From Eutrigla gurnardus (lineage: Eukaryota; Chordata; Actinopteri; Perciformes; Triglidae), in NCBI GenBank assembly GCA_963514095.1, contig OY741282.1, positions 13,726,347-13,790,346 on the forward strand: a stretch of DNA of 64,000 bases, given 5' to 3'. Made by a program: the position numbers and the translations under genes. Shown here one piece after another: positions 39,101 through 50,732 of this stretch (positions are counted from its first letter, which is position 1; each line of letters begins with the position of its first letter). A model generated the notes under the pieces. The model was given only the letters and a program-made list of their open reading frames with translations, was not told the origin of the DNA and did no database searches.

Positions 39101-41929
39101 TCTTCATCCTCAGCAGTGAAATGTGGTCCTGTGGTCTTGTTTAGAGCCATGATCACAGCTACCATGTCTTTGCCGTTGAGGATGGGCGTGGCCAGAATGT
39201 TCCGCGTCGTGTATTCCGTGAGGTCGTCTACGAATGAGCTGAAGTGCGGGTCCTAGGAGACGGATAATACATTGTTTGAGTACATATAAATTATACTTGC
39301 AGGACGTTACATCACAAATGCTTCTTTACTATTACTGTCTACATTTAAAAGAGATAAAAATATGATCCAAAGTTACATCTTTTGTTCGTATAATAAGACG
39401 TATTCCAGTTTGACAGATTATTCATGTTCAGTTAGTGTATTGTAGAATATAGTCATGAATGGATTCATTAGGCATCGACATTAATTGCTGTCAAAATAGT
39501 ACTTTTATGAAGTAGAATATCACTTTTTAAATTCTGCAAGGGAGGCAAGTCATTTTATTACAATTTTGACCAAAATCCAAGACCATTATTGTAACAATAA
39601 GCCAGATGAATAGTGGAAAAGTACCGAAAATCATGTACTTCTTTTGTAACAGCAAAATGTCCCACAATCACAGGACAACCGGCTGGTTTCCTGTGTGATT
39701 ATGAAGATGATTTAATTATGAAACTACAGTACTTTAAATTTAAAATCGGCATAACACATTAAGGATGTAGTTTAGTCTGTAGACTAAAGAGAAGAAAATC
39801 AAATATCAGTCAACAATCACAGTTTTGACCAAATGCCTCCATATCGATATTGTTTGACTGTTGCTTTTACAAAATATATTGATATTTTTTGATAAATAAT
39901 CATGACTAAGTGGGTAAAGGCAAATAACAGCTAGAACAATCTGGTAGGTTGAAATTACATCACTTTACTGTAACGCAGCCTTTAAAATCAGGAAAAGACG
40001 ACACTTAAGGTATATTATACTATCACGATATTCCAAAATCTATCACAATATTAATTCAATATTGATATATCGACATATTGCCGAGCCTTCTGCGTTTGAT
40101 CTGTTTTATATTCCTGCTGACTAAATGCCAGAGGCGTCTAATCCACAGCTAGAGCAGAGGCTGATGGGATCTGGAAATAAATGGATTATGTCTGACTAGG
40201 GGATTTACACACTCATAGATACGTGTCTCTAACCTTTTACTTGTCTACAACCATCGTGGGTTTAATGGAATCCATGAAAACATACAGATTCAACAAGGAC
40301 ATATCTATTGACTATTGTAGAAACATATAACTGTCCAGTTTGAGAATATCATAATACATCAAAATATTCAGCAAAATATTTATAAGCTTTTACTTTAGGA
40401 GTGGGTGCTGAAGCTACACAAATGTTTTAAATTGAGCTTTTTACAAATTAAAACTACATAAGAGGGTAGACTATTATTCTAGATTGCATCTATTGTATTC
40501 TAACTGCTAATAGCTAATTTTCTATAATGGGGTTTGTAGAATACATTTTCACAGTTTGCATCATTGTAAGTATTTAGTTCAAAGCCCAAAGAGTTTATGG
40601 CTAGTCCCAACGAAATATCACTTGAAGGTTGCTCCTTATTTGTCTCTTTATTCTATGAAATTAAAACTGTGACATATGTGATACGTGTAATTATACTATA
40701 GCCCTGCTGTCTTTTTTTAAATGTGAACTATCACGATTGTCCATTTGCAAAATGCTATTTTTAGGCTTGAGCTACATCTGTTTCACTGGGATTACTTTGG
40801 GGTCAAGAATATTGTCCATCATATTCCAACATGTTAGTTATTCTGAGTTTTGATCGTCATCAAAGTGATGCAAAAATATCAGACAAATCCAATATTCAAA
40901 TCTAATAGCACCAGATTTATTTAAGGGAAACACAATATGAAGTCTTGGCACAGTTTATTATCACTAAGGAGTGGATTTAAAAGAAAACATTCCCTGACAA
41001 AGGCCTTAAAGCCATGCTTTGTGTTGTATGCTGATGTATTTACATACAAACTGTGCAGTGCAGTTTTAACTTGGCTATTTGTCACATTTTCAGCAGGACC
41101 TCTTCTTAAATGGTTAGGGTTGTTAGAGTTAACAGACTTGCTTGATGATTGAGCATCATGAACGACACTGTGACAGACAGCAGTGTAGAGATGCTCAACA
41201 TCTGCACCACACTCAGATGGAGCTTCATCATTCTACGTTTAAGTTTCTGCTATTCCATCGGTTTCCCCCACTAACCTCTGTGACGTCTTTCACATTAACG
41301 GTCTTCTTGGTCAGGGCCACGTGGCCCACTATTCCCATGTCCAGCGGATAGACGATCTCAGAGTCTGGCGGCACCACGCAGTCATCCAACTCTGCCTCTG
41401 TGCTGACATTGAAGAGCCTCGTGGCGAGTTCTCCGATGCCGTTCCGCTGACGGTACATGAACAAGCTGCACCGGTCGGCGTGGATGAGTGCACCGATTCT
41501 CTTCAGGATTTTGAAGACCACCTTTTCCACATTGATATTCTCCTGCATGTCTTTGATCAACTCGTACATGATTTTGCTTTCTTCGACCTTGAAAGATGGA
41601 ACGAAACGTAGCCCAATTTATTATTAGGAGAGAGAAGGACCTTCATAATTATTAGAGCATATATTGCATGCGAATAGCTTTCTGTGGGTTAACTCAGATT
41701 GCTCATCTAGTTTGGTCTCCACCTGACCTTTTTTCTCTTGATAAATAAGTAGTGAAAGAATTAAATTTACCTGAGTGAGCTCCTGGAACTGGCTGAAGTC
41801 AATCTGTGTGTCTGGGAGTCCTGACACCTTCGATATGGAGGCAGGGCTCATCTTCTTGCCAAAGTACTGTTTAGCAAATGCAGGGTTCTCCTTGAGGAAC
41901 TTTTCCACATCTTCCTTTTGCACACTCAT
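33186..41929 (-). CDS. pde6b: Rod cGMP phosphodiesterase 6 catalytic subunit beta
   Basis: Effector enzyme of phototransduction: hydrolyses cGMP on outer-segment membranes when activated by transducin. Twenty-three coding exons, high to low: 41929-41771, 41587-41276, 39252-39100, 38058-37969, 37867-37727, 37604-37530, 37433-37369, 37278-37212, 37099-37052, 36952-36803, 36634-36491, 36341-36276, 36185-36036, 35958-35851, 35743-35634, 35122-35035, 34938-34838, 34713-34606, 34517-34454, 34349-34275, 33884-33801, 33655-33502 and 33235-33186. Total 2562 nt, 853 aa (human PDE6B 854). Tandem GAF domains fill about residues 70-430 (ADRCSLFMYRQRNGIGELAT; NCDRYSVGLLDMTKEK). The HD-type catalytic domain has both metal motifs, HNWRHGFNV (His559, His563) and HDIDHRGTNN (599-608). 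The C-terminus is a CaaX box, CSVC. The N-terminus (QYFGKKMSP) and the atp5me neighbour favour PDE6B over PDE6A. Confidence 0.93.
38059..39099. other. pde6b intron
   Basis: About 1 kb AT-rich intron. No embedded gene seen. A GC-richer patch near 38840-38930 does not match anything I can name. Confidence 0.5.
39253..41275. other. Largest pde6b intron
   Basis: About 2 kb, strongly AT-rich, no embedded exon or recognisable repeat seen on either strand. Confidence 0.55.
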
Positions 41930-43364
41930 GGTTCCTTCTTCCTCCTCTTCTCCCAAACGATCCTGTCTTCTCCCTCTTCAGCTCAGTGATGGAGCTCCCG
42001 CTCTGTCCAACGCTTCCCTTTATGAGCTACTTCCAATGTCTCTGAATAGAAATTACAGAAAAATAATAAAGCAAAACAAAACACATAGACGCAACTTTAT
42101 CCAGTTAGTCCACTTAAGAAAAACAATCATACCCAGGTATTACACACAAAGAGAGAAAACAGAAGCGGACACATTCAAAAATATATAATCCCCCCCTATT
42201 CGTGGGATGAGCGGACTGAGTGAGGGAGAGCCCTGAGGAGAGGGCAGAGGGCTGAATCCAAACAATCCGCTAAACTTGTCAGCTGATCATATAACCGATG
42301 TTTCCCAGCCCCCGATGCGCTTCAGTACATTCATTACATTTGTAACGGCACAGATGGGTCAAAGAAATCTGCTTCCTACAATTAGCAATTATTTCCCCCC
42401 TATTTCCTAATTTCTTTCCTAATGTGCACAAAGCCTAACAAAGCTGACAATTGACTTAATCAGCAGATATCAACCACTTAAGTTGGAAATAAATATCCAA
42501 ACAATATTAAACCCTAAAACAAAAAGGTATAAATCTGGATATTACTCTCCCGGAAAGATCATTAGCTGTAATTAATTCACAAAGCGTGAGCATCCGCTGT
42601 AGAGGCTTGGGATTTGCTCATTGGTTCTATTTGAAATCCACATTTCCTTGCACAGATATGTGTAACTTAATAGACACTTGATTGTATTTGCCAATCCTTG
42701 CATATGTACCTTGTGTACAATTATAACCATGTGACATATTCAATGAAAAGCTGATCACAAAGAAAATTGGATCCATCTTTACACAGGTTTCTTGTACACT
42801 TTGAGAGAAATCAAAATAAACCCCTGTATTTCTGATGAACTTCCTATTTAATGAGTGATAGAAATACAGAAGTATGAGAACACATGTTTTGCTACTCTAG
42901 ATCTTCCATATTATTTTTAAGTTTATGACTCGTCATCTACAGAATGCAGTTTCTGTCTCTCTCTCACACATGCAGGTCTACCTGTAGAAGCTCTTTAAGT
43001 CCTTATTAAACAAAGCCTCCTCTGGCATAAGCCCTATTTAGTTAGGACACTAGCTGATTATCTCAGCACCCCAACTCCCCTCTTTCTCCTCATGCACGTC
43101 TACCTGCAGTTCCCTGTTCCCTGGGTTTCCACTGTTATGACTTGGCCAATGATGTCCAGAGGAGTCTGAGGGAGGAAAGCCAGCTAGAAGACACAGATTT
43201 TACATCGGTGAGACAGTGATGTCAGCAACACACACGATGTGGGAAAACACGTTTTGTGCTTCTGTAAGAAAGTTAATCCTTTCAGGACCTCTATAATAAG
43301 GTTTCATAAACACCTTAAACGATAATCTGCCTGCACTATAATAGATTAGGACCACTGCACGTCC

Positions 43365-43368
<4 letters not shown>
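41930..43368. other. pde6b upstream region
   Basis: Should contain the pde6b leader and promoter. Short chance ORFs only. I could not place a TATA box or a convincing CRX/NRL pair. Confidence 0.5.

Positions 43369-43394
<26 letters not shown>
43369..43394. repeat. (TG)n microsatellite beside the Tc1 element
   Basis: About 13 TG units ending one base pair before the TA target dinucleotide of the transposon. Confidence 0.9.
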
Positions 43395-43395
<1 letters not shown>

Positions 43396-43396
43396 A

Positions 43397-43423
43397 CAGG
43401 CATGTGAGAAAATTAGGACACCC
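43397..43423 (+). repeat. Left outer terminal inverted repeat of the Tc1 element
   Basis: Begins CAGGCATGTGAG directly after TA and contains AAAATTAGGACACCC. It pairs with 44994-45019. The inner direct copy lies at about 43591-43619 (GTTAGGACACCC). Confidence 0.9.
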
Positions 43424-43617
43424 CATTAAATAATCAGCTTTTTATTTAGAAATGGTTCACATATCAATGTCCAGTCATGTTTTTACGTATTTTTCAAAAA
43501 GAAAGTGATTTAATTGCAATTTAACAACAAAAATGAACATTGTTTGACAAATCAAAAAAAAGAAAAAAAATTAAAGTATGTTTTTTAATGGAGGAAAAAG
43601 TTAGGACACCCTACCCC

Positions 43618-44649
43618 CTAATAGCTAGTGTTGCCCCCGTTGGCTGATATAACTTCAACAAGACGCTTTTTGTAGCCTTTTACCAGTCTCTGACATCGAT
43701 CAGGAGAAAGTTTGGCCCACTCCTCAATGCAGAATTCTTTCAGCTGTGAGATGTTTGAGGGGTGTCTTGCATGTACAGCCCGTTTCAAGTCACTCCACAG
43801 CATTTCAATGGGATTAAGATCAGGGCTTTGACTTGGCCATTCCAGGACTCTCCACTTCTTCTTTTTTAGCCAGTCTTTGGTGGATTTGCTGGTATGCTTT
43901 GGGTCATTGTCTTGTTGCAGTATCCAGTTACGTTTCAGCTTTAATTTTTTGACAGATGGTTTCACATTTTCTTCAAGCACCCTCTGATACACAGTAGAAT
44001 TCATGATGGATTCTAGGATGGTGAGCTGGCCAGGTCCTGCTGCAGCAAAGCAACCCCAAACCATGACACTGCCTCCTCCATGCTTCACAGTTGGTATGAG
44101 GTTCTTTTCTTGGAAGGCTGTATTTGGTTTACGCCAAACATGTCTTCTGTTCTGGTGTCCAAATAATTCGATTTTAGACTCATCTGTCCAAAGAACCTTA
44201 TTCCAGAAGTTGTGGTCTTTGTCTATGTTCTCTCTGGCAAACTTCAGTCTGGCCTTAATGTTTTTTTTAGAGAGCAAAGGTTTCTTCCTTGCACACCTCC
44301 CATGAAAGTCAAACTTGTGTAGTCTCTTTCTGATTGTAGAGTCATGCACTTTCACACCGACAGTAGTCAGAACCTGCTGTAATTCCCGTGATGACATTTT
44401 AGGATTTTTGAGGACTTCTTTGATCATCCTGCGTTCTGCTCTGGGGGTAAACTTGCTTGGACAGCCAGATCTTGGCATGGTGGCAGTTGTCTTGAATGTC
44501 CTCCACTTATAAACAATTTTACGAATCGTGGAATGGCTAATGTTAAATTCTTTAGAAATCTTTTTAAATCCTTTACCAGACTCGTAAGCGGCCACAATCT
44601 TCTTTCTGAGGGCATCAGGAAGCTCTTTAGACCTCACCATGGCGCTCAT
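43618..44649 (-). CDS. Tc1-like DDE transposase, intact ORF
   Basis: A single-exon 343-aa cut-and-paste transposase, full length for the Tc1 family (about 340 aa). An N-terminal paired-like helix-turn-helix (LRKKIVAAYESGKGFKKIS; STIRKIVYKWR) is followed by a GRPR-like linker that here reads PRSGCPSKF (59-67) and a second helix-turn-helix (SSRELQQVLTTVGVKVHDST). The DD34E triad is complete: Asp156 in LWTDESKIELFG, Asp247 in QQDNDPKHTSKS and Glu282 in SPDLNPIEMLW, with 34 residues between the last two. The Gly-rich box GGGSVMVWGCFAAAGPG is present. There is no stop or frameshift. The linker has Cys where GRP-type hooks have Arg, so DNA binding may be altered. Activity cannot be judged by reading. 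Confidence 0.95.
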   Translation of the reverse strand: MSAMVRSKELPDALRKKIVAAYESGKGFKKISKEFNISHSTIRKIVYKWRTFKTTATMPRSGCPSKFTPRAERRMIKEVLKNPKMSSRELQQVLTTVGVKVHDSTIRKRLHKFDFHGRCARKKPLLSKKNIKARLKFARENIDKDHNFWNKVLWTDESKIELFGHQNRRHVWRKPNTAFQEKNLIPTVKHGGGSVMVWGCFAAAGPGQLTILESIMNSTVYQRVLEENVKPSVKKLKLKRNWILQQDNDPKHTSKSTKDWLKKKKWRVLEWPSQSPDLNPIEMLWSDLKRAVHARHPSNISQLKEFCIEEWAKLSPDRCQRLVKGYKKRLVEVISANGGNTSY

Positions 44650-44802
44650 CTCAACTTCTCAATTGTCAGGGGCACACCAAACTAAATCTGAGGTTTAAAT
44701 AGGGCAAGGCTCCATTCAAATGCTGGGTAACAATCTACTAATCATGTGCACCTGATGTGATGCACCTGTTTGGGATTTTCAACATTTTAAGAGGGATAAT
44801 AT

Positions 44803-45019
44803 AGGGGGTGTCCTAATTTATTCCTCACCAGAAATTGCATTATTTTTTAATTAAATTTCACAGAAAGTTTTAAAAAGGCTTTTCTTATTTTTTTAATTGT
44901 TTAGTTATATTATTTGGATCCCTCAGTTTCATTAAAATTGACATTAAATACCCATATGTCCAAATATATTTTAAAATACACAGGATTTCATAAGGTGTCC
45001 TAATTTTTGCACATGCCTG
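44803..45019 (-). repeat. Right IR/DR end of the Tc1 element
   Basis: The inner copy (GGGGTGTCCTAATTTATTCC, from about 44805) and outer copy (GGTGTCCTAATTTTTGCACA, from 44994) share the GGTGTCCTAATTT core. The outer copy ends in ATGCCTG just before TA. Confidence 0.88.
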
Positions 45020-45021
45020 TA

Positions 45022-48000
45022 TATATATACACAACATAGAGTGAGAGTGATGGCGGCCACAGTGATTTAGTTTGGTCAGTTTAGTTTGGTTCTTCTGTGC
45101 AGCAACATGTTTTCTTTCATTCATTGTTGTTGTTGGGGTTTAGAGAAATAAAGTTACATTTTTTTTGCAATTGTTATTTCAGTGCATCTAAATGGGGACG
45201 TCTAGATATGCAATAGTACCACAACTACTCACGTGACACAAGTGTCATCCCTTCAGAAAAAAAATGCACCTTCTCTGTCAAGCTAGCAGTTAGCCATGTT
45301 GTTGTTTGTTGTTGTGTTTTCCCTCAGGAGAACCACTCCACGTTACAGAGTTTAGGTTTAGAACAATACCCCGCGTTAAGTGTTTAATCTCAAGTGTTTC
45401 TACAAAAGCCAGTCCTTCAAATGTGTGCCATAAATGAGATAACCTACATTGGTCACGGCGAGGTGGTTGTAATCTTCTTGAAAACTGGTTATTTCTTTGA
45501 AGTCGACGGCAAATGGCCAATTAAAATGCGGCTAGGCAATCAGGGGCAACGGCTCTGGGCATGCGCACTATTGTTTCCCGCACGCGCATACTTTTCCTCT
45601 TCGACTTGTATGGAACTGCGCTGTGTGCATTCAATGGGACCTACTTTGTCATATCGTGGCACGTTGAACTTTGACCCTCTTGCTTGTCTTTCTGCTGCGC
45701 AAATGATTGTGATACTGTTATATAATGATACATACAGTATTATATTAATTTATTAAAAAAAAAAAGAAAAACTCAGTACCACTCCTGCCAGCAGGTGGGG
45801 CTAGCCTGAATTAAAATATTCTCATACTTATTATCTGAACTTGGACTATTGGGATCACACCGAGTTTATCAAAAATGAAAATATGAAAATATATGCAAAG
45901 ATCAATTCTTCTGTCAGGTAATATAGATTTAATGTTCTACTATTCTGTCGCTGTACCTGGTTGCAATGTTGATGTGAACCACAAGATGGCAGCAGACACA
46001 CGTTGTTGCACCCACACACTCGGTCATGGAGAGGAATTGCACTAAAGTCAATACTTGGTTGACTGACATCCCCCAGACTTTTCATGTAGTTTATTAGTTG
46101 TTATGCATTTTATAGCTTTAATATAGCGGTCAGTCAACGAGGCATGCCAATGCTACAAAGGACAGAAGGACAAGCTAAAATAAAGCATTCAGTGTTATGA
46201 ATATGTTCAATACAGGAAGCTATCTTTGTGGCTGGATGAAGTGAAAATACATTTTTTTTAAAGTCAGATCTTCCTAAACCTTTCCAGCTCAAGGACAATT
46301 AAATGTAACTTTTTTTTTTTTAACATCACAAAATACTTAACATGCCACAACCCCTAATACCAGGGAACATCTCCACGTTGTGTGAATGGGATGTACAGTA
46401 CAAGCTTAATGTCCTTAAGGTCCTTAAGGTCCCCAGTCCCAGAACATGACGGTACTAAAATAGATGTAAATACACTAACCCCGCCGGTCAGCAGAGGGTG
46501 TAATGTTAGTCTTGTCCAGGTCCATCTGGTCCATCTGGTTATCAGTTATGATGATCATGACCTGAGGCTTGGAGCACGCTCTACTGAGATCAAAAGTTAG
46601 TTCACAGAAATGGTTTTACAGGATCAATAGAAGTACTTATTATCATCAATCGCACATTTCTTCACCGTAAACAACCACAAGAATGGCGGCAGGGTCACAG
46701 AGTCTATTGCAGGTCAATTTCAGGCGACACATGTAAGTTAAAGTAACATTAAAGTACAGAGCAGCAGAAAAAATAGAATATGTGTCTTGAATGGCTTGTT
46801 CATCTATTGTGTGGGGTGATTCTGCAGTTATTAACTTATTGTTATATGCATAAAATAAACAGATTAAAACATTTAAACTAATGCATAACAGAGGAACAAT
46901 GCTCCACATGCAGGAGACTTTGGATTATAACATGCGTAACCTATTACAGTGTCATGCCAGTGATCAACTCATGTGACCGGGGGTTAAGCCGGGAAATGAG
47001 AGTTCATTATTTCACAGTGGAGAAAGTGAGACACAGAGTGAAAATGTGTGTGTGTGTGTGTGTGTATAAAACACCTTATCTAACTGTATTATGTGTGTTG
47101 ATGTTATCAAGCGGCTCATCCCATTATCTGGAAAGTATGGACGGGTTTACAGGCTACCTTTAGGAGGATTACACATCGATTGCTCAATCGCTAGAAGAGA
47201 AAATAACCAGTTCTATTTACTCTCTCAAGCGGTGTGAGATAATGTTCTTAGCCTTAAACGCTGCAGAATTTACCAAATACTTAAACCCTATGCGGTAAAC
47301 AGTCGGCATGTCCTTAATTTGCATTGTTAAAACTTATATTTAGATTGATATATTTTACATTTTGGAATTCAAAATTGAAATAAAGAAGCTTGTTGAGGTT
47401 TTAACCAGCATTTTAGTTATTTTTAGCACCCCTCGAGGATTTGTTTGTTGTGGCATTTTGAGAAAGGCATGTATTCTGTTATGATTTTGAGGAGTGCATG
47501 TGGTGAACTCACAACTTGAAGCAAGGTGGCCTCTTTAATACTAGAATCTGGATTTCTTGTGCAGCATTTACATTCTGCTGACTTTGAACAGTACTTTTCA
47601 GGCATGACATTTTTTTTTTTTTTTTTTTTTTATTTGGTCGTAATTGATTAAATAACTGTTTGCCATGAAATAGAAATGTTATTTTGTATTTAGTTTGTTT
47701 TCTTGTTTATCCTGCACGTGCTTGGAAGTTGAGTTTCACAAGCCGATTTGTACTTTGTGTACCAGTGTGGCACTTTGCCATAAACTCCAAAACCTCAGTG
47801 GCTTTTGTAAGAGACTCTCTCTTGGAAACGGCCTTTTCATAACAGACATTAACTTTATAATTTTTTTTTTTTTTTTGGAGGAATGACACCATAACAAACG
47901 ATCTGGTGTCAGTGGCTGTGAATATTCATATTGTGGGGTCTAAAACTTTAATTAGCAAAAAAATGTCTTTCTTAAAGAACAATTGTGATGCAGACACTGA

Positions 48001-48370
48001 TGCATTAATATTGATTTTAAAGGCCTGTTTGGATCATATGATTATTTTCTTAATACGCCAGACATCAGAGAACAAAGCTCAAATGTTTTTGTTGGCATTT
48101 TCCTTTAAAAAAAGTAAAGATTCAACTTTTTGGAGCAGCAAAAACTATGCTTCTTAAAATGATTGCCAGTTGAGTAAACTGAAAACAACTAATGATTAAT
48201 TCTGTGCCACGCATGCCTTCACATTGGGTGTACTGTATGTTTGCACCTGCACCTGCTCAGATATGTTCCTGCTTTGCTTGCTTCCCATCAGTTACATAAA
48301 GGTCTGATTGTTTTTATAGTAAGTCTTGGGCAGGTTTCAACATAGAAGCCAGATTACCGTAAGTATTTCA
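45022..48370. other. Intergenic region between the Tc1 element and rbp4l
   Basis: About 3.3 kb, AT-rich, with T-runs at about 47610-47630 and 47861-47876 and small tandem duplications near 46410 and 46520. No exon, RNA gene or transposon that I can support. Confidence 0.55.
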
Positions 48371-48378
48371 ACCCAACA

Positions 48379-48384
48379 GGATTA
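48379..48384 (-). promoter_or_regulatory. CRX/OTX-like site upstream of rbp4l
   Basis: GGATTA (TAATCC on the other strand) lies about 70 bases upstream of the TATA box. It matches the homeodomain core bound by CRX/OTX in photoreceptor promoters. It is a short motif, so the position near a TATA box is the main support. Confidence 0.4.
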
Positions 48385-48454
48385 CCTCTAGATTTAAGCA
48401 CCTTATTTAGTTCCAAGCAATGAAAAACAGCCATAAGCTTGTCTGTGCTGTGTG

Positions 48455-48462
48455 TATATAAA
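48455..48462 (+). promoter_or_regulatory. TATA box of rbp4l
   Basis: TATATAAA followed by GGCTGCAAG. It predicts a start near 48485-48490 and a short leader exon ending at the donor AAACAG|GTAAGA at 48550. That exon splices to the acceptor at 48976, one base before AATGG. Confidence 0.75.
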
Positions 48463-48977
48463 GGCTGCAAGACCCACAAGACCCCATCCACCGGATAACC
48501 ACGAACAGTCGTACATTTTCAACTCTTGGTGCTTCTTTGACTCCAAACAGGTAAGAAACTGACCTTTTTCTCATCTTAACTTCTTCTTCTTATTAGTTTG
48601 TGGATTTTCCTACAATTGTTTCAGAAGCGATCAGCAAACACTATGACATTGTGTTTTCTGAAAGAAGGGGAACTTTCTGTTCAGTCAGCTGTGACTGCTG
48701 AGACTTGGTAATCACCAGACTGTGTAACTTGGCGGTGCTATAATTTGAATTTGTGAAGACTTTTTAACTCAGAATGCATTTTTTCCAGCATTCAGTATCA
48801 CAATAGTGCTACTATTTATCACGTATGAAATAGTGCAATATATTGTTGGAATGGTGCATTAATAAGTTTATTAAAGATGGAAAGATGGCAACTTTTTTTG
48901 TCCTTTGTGTCAAATACTGACAGCAACCATGTAGGAATAATCCCCCCGTCCTGACACACGGTTATGTTCATTACAGA

Positions 48978-50172
48978 ATGGGTTCCTCTAAGCTGGCCCT
49001 GATGCTGGTCTTGCTGTCCTGCGTGGAGAGCTGCCTGTCCGCTTCCTGTGTCGTCGACAGCTTCACAGTCAAAGGGGACTTTGACCCCAAGAGGGTGAGA
49101 GGCAAATACACCAGCGTGCACGTTGAAAGGGAAGTAAAAGTAAAATGGGTTCTGACCGTCTTTTCTCCTTCCTTTTGCATCACAGTATGCAGGGAAGTGG
49201 TATGCCCTGCAGAAGAAAGACCCAGAGGGCCTGTTCCTGCAGGACAACATCTCTGCTGAGTACACCATTGATGACGACGGCTCCATGACCGCCTCCTCCA
49301 AGGGACGCGTCACTCTGTTTGGGTGAGTCACAGGGTCACATATCATCACATACTCGCCATGCGAAACCAAAGGCCAAAGGGTCAGTTTGGTCACCCAGAC
49401 AGTCTTGATTGTTGAGGATAAATATGCAGCTTCCAGGGTCGGCAGCTAGGAACAGGTGTCGTTTTCTAAAAGCACATTCTGAACAGCATTAGCGACAAAC
49501 TGGCTTTCTCTTGGATTATGGAGGATTAGGAAGAAACGAAGGAGTATGGAATTTGGGATTGAATGCAAACTTAACGAAATCTGATTTAAAGTGCTTGTAA
49601 CATTGAAAGAGAAATGGTCAAACCTACTGTATACAGCATAAACAGTATGTTGTGATTGCATGGCCATTTCCTGTAAATGCAAAAGGGCAACGATATTAGC
49701 CAAAGACTGACTTTGACACTAACGTGTGTATCTTCATGTTGCAGCTTCTGGGTTGTGTGCGCCGACATGGCTGCTCAGTACTCCGTCCCCGACCCTACCA
49801 CCCCCGGCAAGATGTTCATGAATTACCAGGGACTGGCCAGCTACCTGTCCAGCGGAGGTCAGCTCACATACCCCCTCTCCTCACACCCCTCACTTACCTC
49901 CTCAGTACTTTTCACACTCCCTAACCTCTTCCTTCATTCCCAAACCAGGTGACAACTACTGGGTGATCGACACCGACTACGACAACTACGCCATCACCTA
50001 CGCCTGCCGCACCCTGAAGGAGGATGGCAGCTGCGAGGACGGCTACGCCATCGTCTTCTCCAGGAACCCCCGCGGCCTGCCTCCCGCCATCCAGCGCATC
50101 GTCCGTCAGAAACAGGAAGAGGTCTGCATGGCCGGAGAGTTCCAGCCCGTCCTGCAGTCAGGAGCCTGCTAA
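48978..50172 (+). CDS. rbp4l: Purpurin (retinol-binding protein 4-like lipocalin)
   Basis: Secreted retinol-binding lipocalin made by photoreceptors in fish and birds; absent from mammals. Coding exons: 48978-49094, 49186-49322, 49745-49857 and 49949-50172 (591 nt, 196 aa), preceded by a non-coding exon ending at 48550. The signal peptide is residues 1 to about 22 (MGSSKLALMLVLLSCVES). Lipocalin motif 1 is KRYAGKWYALQKKDPEGLF (from 38), motif 2 is VIDTDYDNYAITYACR, and the C-terminal part contains FSRNPRGLPPAIQRIVRQKQ. The paired cysteines expected for RBP4 folds are present, including the last residue (LQSGAC). It resembles chick purpurin, as I remember it, much more than RBP4: ISAEYT, TASSKGRV, MAAQYSVPDPTTP and YQGLASYLSSGGDNYWVID are shared. 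It has no RBP4-style RNLL tail. Confidence 0.94.
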
Positions 50173-50458
50173 AGAGGAAGAGAGAGCGAAGCTGAGAGTC
50201 TGGCAGGCTTTGAAAGCAAGAAGAGAGAGAATGAAAGTGTGTCAGAAGGCCTGTGTGTGAGAGTGATGATGTGAGTGGACGGAGACAAACGTGTTTTAAA
50301 AAGCATGAGAGGAGGAAAGGAAAGTAGGACAGTGAAAAAAAGCTGCTTATGTCCAAGTGATTCCAAGATTTGCATCTGTTTTTTTGATTTCTTAAATCTA
50401 TTTCCTCCTCATCCATTGTTTGTCCAAGGAAACTGTTACTGCTGCTTTGAAAGATTCA

Positions 50459-50464
50459 AATAAA
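50459..50464 (+). terminator. rbp4l polyadenylation signal
   Basis: AATAAA about 290 bases after the stop. Confidence 0.7.
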
Positions 50465-50732
50465 AAATATTTTTCTAAACAAATTTACTTGAAGTTTGTC
50501 CCTTTTTGCAAATGTAGAAAATTTCACTTGCAAAATGTGTAAATGTGACCGTATATAAATCCCTTTGGTATAAAGCCTAAAGCATATTTAACATAACAAC
50601 ACAGAGGAACAATTGTCAGCAGTTGAGGCTTAAAAACATAAAGTGCATGTTGGCTATGTAAGTGGCTGTGATCCGTCCTGAGCTCAACAGCATGATGTTC
50701 AGAGAGGTTAGTCCTGTTATACACCAACTCAC

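Larger units (their letters stand above)
43397..45019 (-). mobile_element. Near-intact Tc1-like (Tc1/mariner) transposon
   Basis: A 1623-bp element flanked on both sides by TA (43395-43396 and 45020-45021), the Tc1/mariner target duplication. The ends are inverted: CAGGCATGTG then AAATTAGGACACC on the left, and the reverse complement with one or two differences on the right. Inner copies of the ATTAGGACACC core at about 43601 and 44805 give each end two transposase-binding-like repeats about 190-200 bases apart, the IR/DR arrangement known from Sleeping Beauty. The only gene is an uninterrupted transposase on the minus strand. Confidence 0.95.

Noticed and set aside
41930..41956. N-terminal extension of pde6b (GEEEEEGT before MSVQKED)
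   Set aside because: The extension starts at a TTG codon. The ATG at 41929 matches the position of the family's start and gives 853 aa, close to the human length.
46410..46545. Short tandem duplications (GTCCTTAAG twice, TCCATCTGG twice)
   Set aside because: Two-copy duplications of 9-10 bases are common slippage products and carry no further structure.
48819..49394. 191-aa minus-strand ORF
   Set aside because: Antisense of rbp4l exons and introns. The plus-strand lipocalin is certain.
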